A stretch of DNA of 64,000 nucleotides, taken from contig JAWKQR010000025.1 in assembly GCA_041390025.1 (NCBI GenBank), positions 1-64,000 of the forward strand, read 5' to 3'. The stretch comes from JBFFMO01 sp041390025. Lineage in GTDB: Bacteria; Myxococcota_A; Bradymonadia; Bradymonadales; Bradymonadaceae. This document shows positions 63,112-64,000 of the stretch, piece by piece; the first letter of the stretch is position 1; each line of letters begins with the position of its first letter. The notes below the pieces were generated by a model. The model did not search any database. It had not been told where the DNA came from and saw only the letters and a program-made list of their open reading frames with translations. The position numbers and the translations under genes are program-made.

Positions 63112-63401
63112 TCTTCAAACTCCGTCGAGGAGGCATCGCGAAAGAACTCGATGTAGAACTTCACGGGGCCCAAGGTTTCGATGTGATGGGGAACTTCGGG
63201 TTCGACCAAACCCGGATTGGACCGCGACAAAATCTCTGGGGCCGCTCCTTCGACCTGAAACTGCAGCTCGCCCTCAAGGATTCGGATCAGCGCCCACACG
63301 CCACCTTTGGTGGTGTGTGTGTTCTTGAGTCCGCTTGGAACGGTATCTTCGGTGAACGTGTCCGTACGTTTGTACGACACCAACGTGCTAGGCCATGACA
63401 T
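63108..63401 (-). CDS. DUF1971/YeaR-like protein
   Basis: 97 residues. LVSYKRTDTFTEDTVPSGL, HTTKGGVWALIRILEG and PEVPHHIE match the cupin-like DUF1971 family (E. coli YeaR, linked to nitrate/nitric-oxide responses or tellurite). Cytosolic; followed by the coupled lipoprotein. Confidence 0.75.
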   Translation of the reverse strand: MSWPSTLVSYKRTDTFTEDTVPSGLKNTHTTKGGVWALIRILEGELQFQVEGAAPEILSRSNPGLVEPEVPHHIETLGPVKFYIEFFRDASSTEFEE

Positions 63402-63444
63402 TCTTACCTCCCTCGTCGCCCAGAATATCGGCGCGGAACACCAT

Positions 63445-63870
63445 TCACCAAGTGCCCGTGTTTGGCATCGAGGCCCACGGCTCTTGGGCAGGCAGACGGT
63501 CGCCCCGCTGCAGCAGCTCGATCGAGATGTTATCCGGTGTTTTCAAAAATGCCATGTACCCGTCGCGGGGCGGGCGGTTGATCACGACTCCTGCGTCCAT
63601 CGCACGTTGGCAGGTCGCGTAGATGTCGTCGACTTCGAACGCCAAATGCCCAAAGTTTCGGGCGTTGCCGTAATCCTCGGGATCCCAGTTGTAGGTCAGT
63701 TCCAGATACGCCGCGTCGTCGTCAGGTGCCGCGAGAAACACCAGCGTGAAACGTCCCGTTTCGCTCTCGCGTCGGCGGACTTCACGCATCCCAAAAAGCG
63801 ACGAGAAGAACTCAAGCGTGCGGTCCAAATCGGACACACGAATCATGCTGTGTAGGTATCGCATCGGCAC
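63445..63870 (-). CDS. gloA: Lactoylglutathione lyase (glyoxalase I)
   Basis: 141 residues. All four metal ligands are present: His7, Glu57, His75 and Glu118. MIRVSDLDRTLEFF, AYLELTYNWD and FGHLAFEVDDIY are diagnostic. Converts the methylglyoxal-glutathione hemithioacetal to S-lactoylglutathione in the cytosol; Ni2+- or Zn2+-dependent. Confidence 0.9.
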   Translation of the reverse strand: MPMRYLHSMIRVSDLDRTLEFFSSLFGMREVRRRESETGRFTLVFLAAPDDDAAYLELTYNWDPEDYGNARNFGHLAFEVDDIYATCQRAMDAGVVINRPPRDGYMAFLKTPDNISIELLQRGDRLPAQEPWASMPNTGTW

Positions 63871-63910
63871 CTCCTGCGCGGAGAATGCTCAAAACACCGG
63901 GGAAGTTCAA

Positions 63911-64000
63911 TCACGAGTTCGATTTCGCCACCAACGCACAATCGACGAGCCCGAGAACAGCGGCTCGTGCGATTGCGGATCCACGGCACGAATCCGCCCT
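63911..64000 (-). CDS. 3' end of a gene entering from the right edge
   Basis: The minus strand reads GRIRAVDPQSHEPLFSGSSI, then VRWWRNRTRD and a stop at 63911-63913. Protein-like, but too short to identify. The start lies beyond the window. Confidence 0.45.
   Translation of the reverse strand, partial: RADSCRGSAIARAAVLGLVDCALVAKSNS

Noticed and set aside
1..64000. tRNA or rRNA genes
   Set aside because: The only T-arm-like GGTTCGA motif with matching acceptor belongs to the tmRNA; no other cloverleaf or rRNA sequence was recognised by eye.

Overview
The window looks like chromosome of a GC-rich, Gram-negative predatory or social-type bacterium. The best fit is a Myxococcota or Bradymonadales-like deltaproteobacterium. 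Evidence: about sixteen lipoproteins with a lipobox followed by Asp/Asn/Ser/Thr-rich linkers, CDDGNxCT-type cysteine repeats, RCC1 and PKD/LVIVD repeat lipoproteins, and two giant Ser/Thr kinase-AAA-TPR proteins. This placement is inference; there is no rRNA gene in the window.

Layout. 0-2.4 kb: a beta-helix lipoprotein coupled to an FGE/SUMF1-fold protein. 2.5-4.1 kb: an AT-richer AbiE-type toxin-antitoxin module with a 12-bp palindromic operator, bracketed by a 417-bp direct duplication of the SUMF1 gene's 3' end. 4.6-9.3 kb: two small membrane paralogues around a lipoprotein, an excisionase-like HTH protein, a GNAT remnant and a flavin reductase. 9.7-11.6 kb: an AlbA_2/Schlafen-type regulator beside ssrA (tmRNA, tag ANDNVAIRMAA) and its terminator. 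11.8-15.9 kb: a GST and a 1,123-residue PKD/LVIVD lipoprotein. 16.0-19.2 kb: a second foreign block (3'-truncated IS3-family element, odd lipoprotein, gene debris), bracketed by a 145-bp duplication of the upstream gene's 3' end. 19.4-29.6 kb: ArsM, a 1,326-residue lipoprotein, aldo/keto reductase, CAP-domain lipoprotein, SDR, and a macro-domain/DksA pair. 29.8-45.7 kb: an RCC1 lipoprotein, two kinase-AAA-TPR regulators and two tandem CDDGNxCT lipoproteins. 45.9-49.5 kb: dCMP deaminase, RsgA, DUF1963 protein and FMN-dependent alpha-hydroxy-acid oxidase. 49.7-57 kb: a glycine-rich lipoprotein, further lipoproteins, a NodI/NodJ-type ABC pair, and a nucleotidyltransferase with an SGNH lipoprotein. 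57-62 kb: a tightly overlapping redox operon (two small anchored proteins, ApbE, ferric-reductase-like membrane protein, cytochrome b561) preceded on the same strand by an OmpR-type two-component system, with three 11-bp-phased boxes at its promoter. 62-64 kb: TVP38-family protein, lipoprotein, YeaR-like protein, glyoxalase I.

Two themes stand out. First, intergenic regions at gene 3' ends carry a family of two-hairpin repeats whose stems change in a compensatory way from copy to copy, the signature of a selected structure. Second, nine reading-frame breaks can each be repaired by one base in a short mononucleotide run. These are more likely consensus indel errors than nine real pseudogenes, so several genes are annotated across the break.
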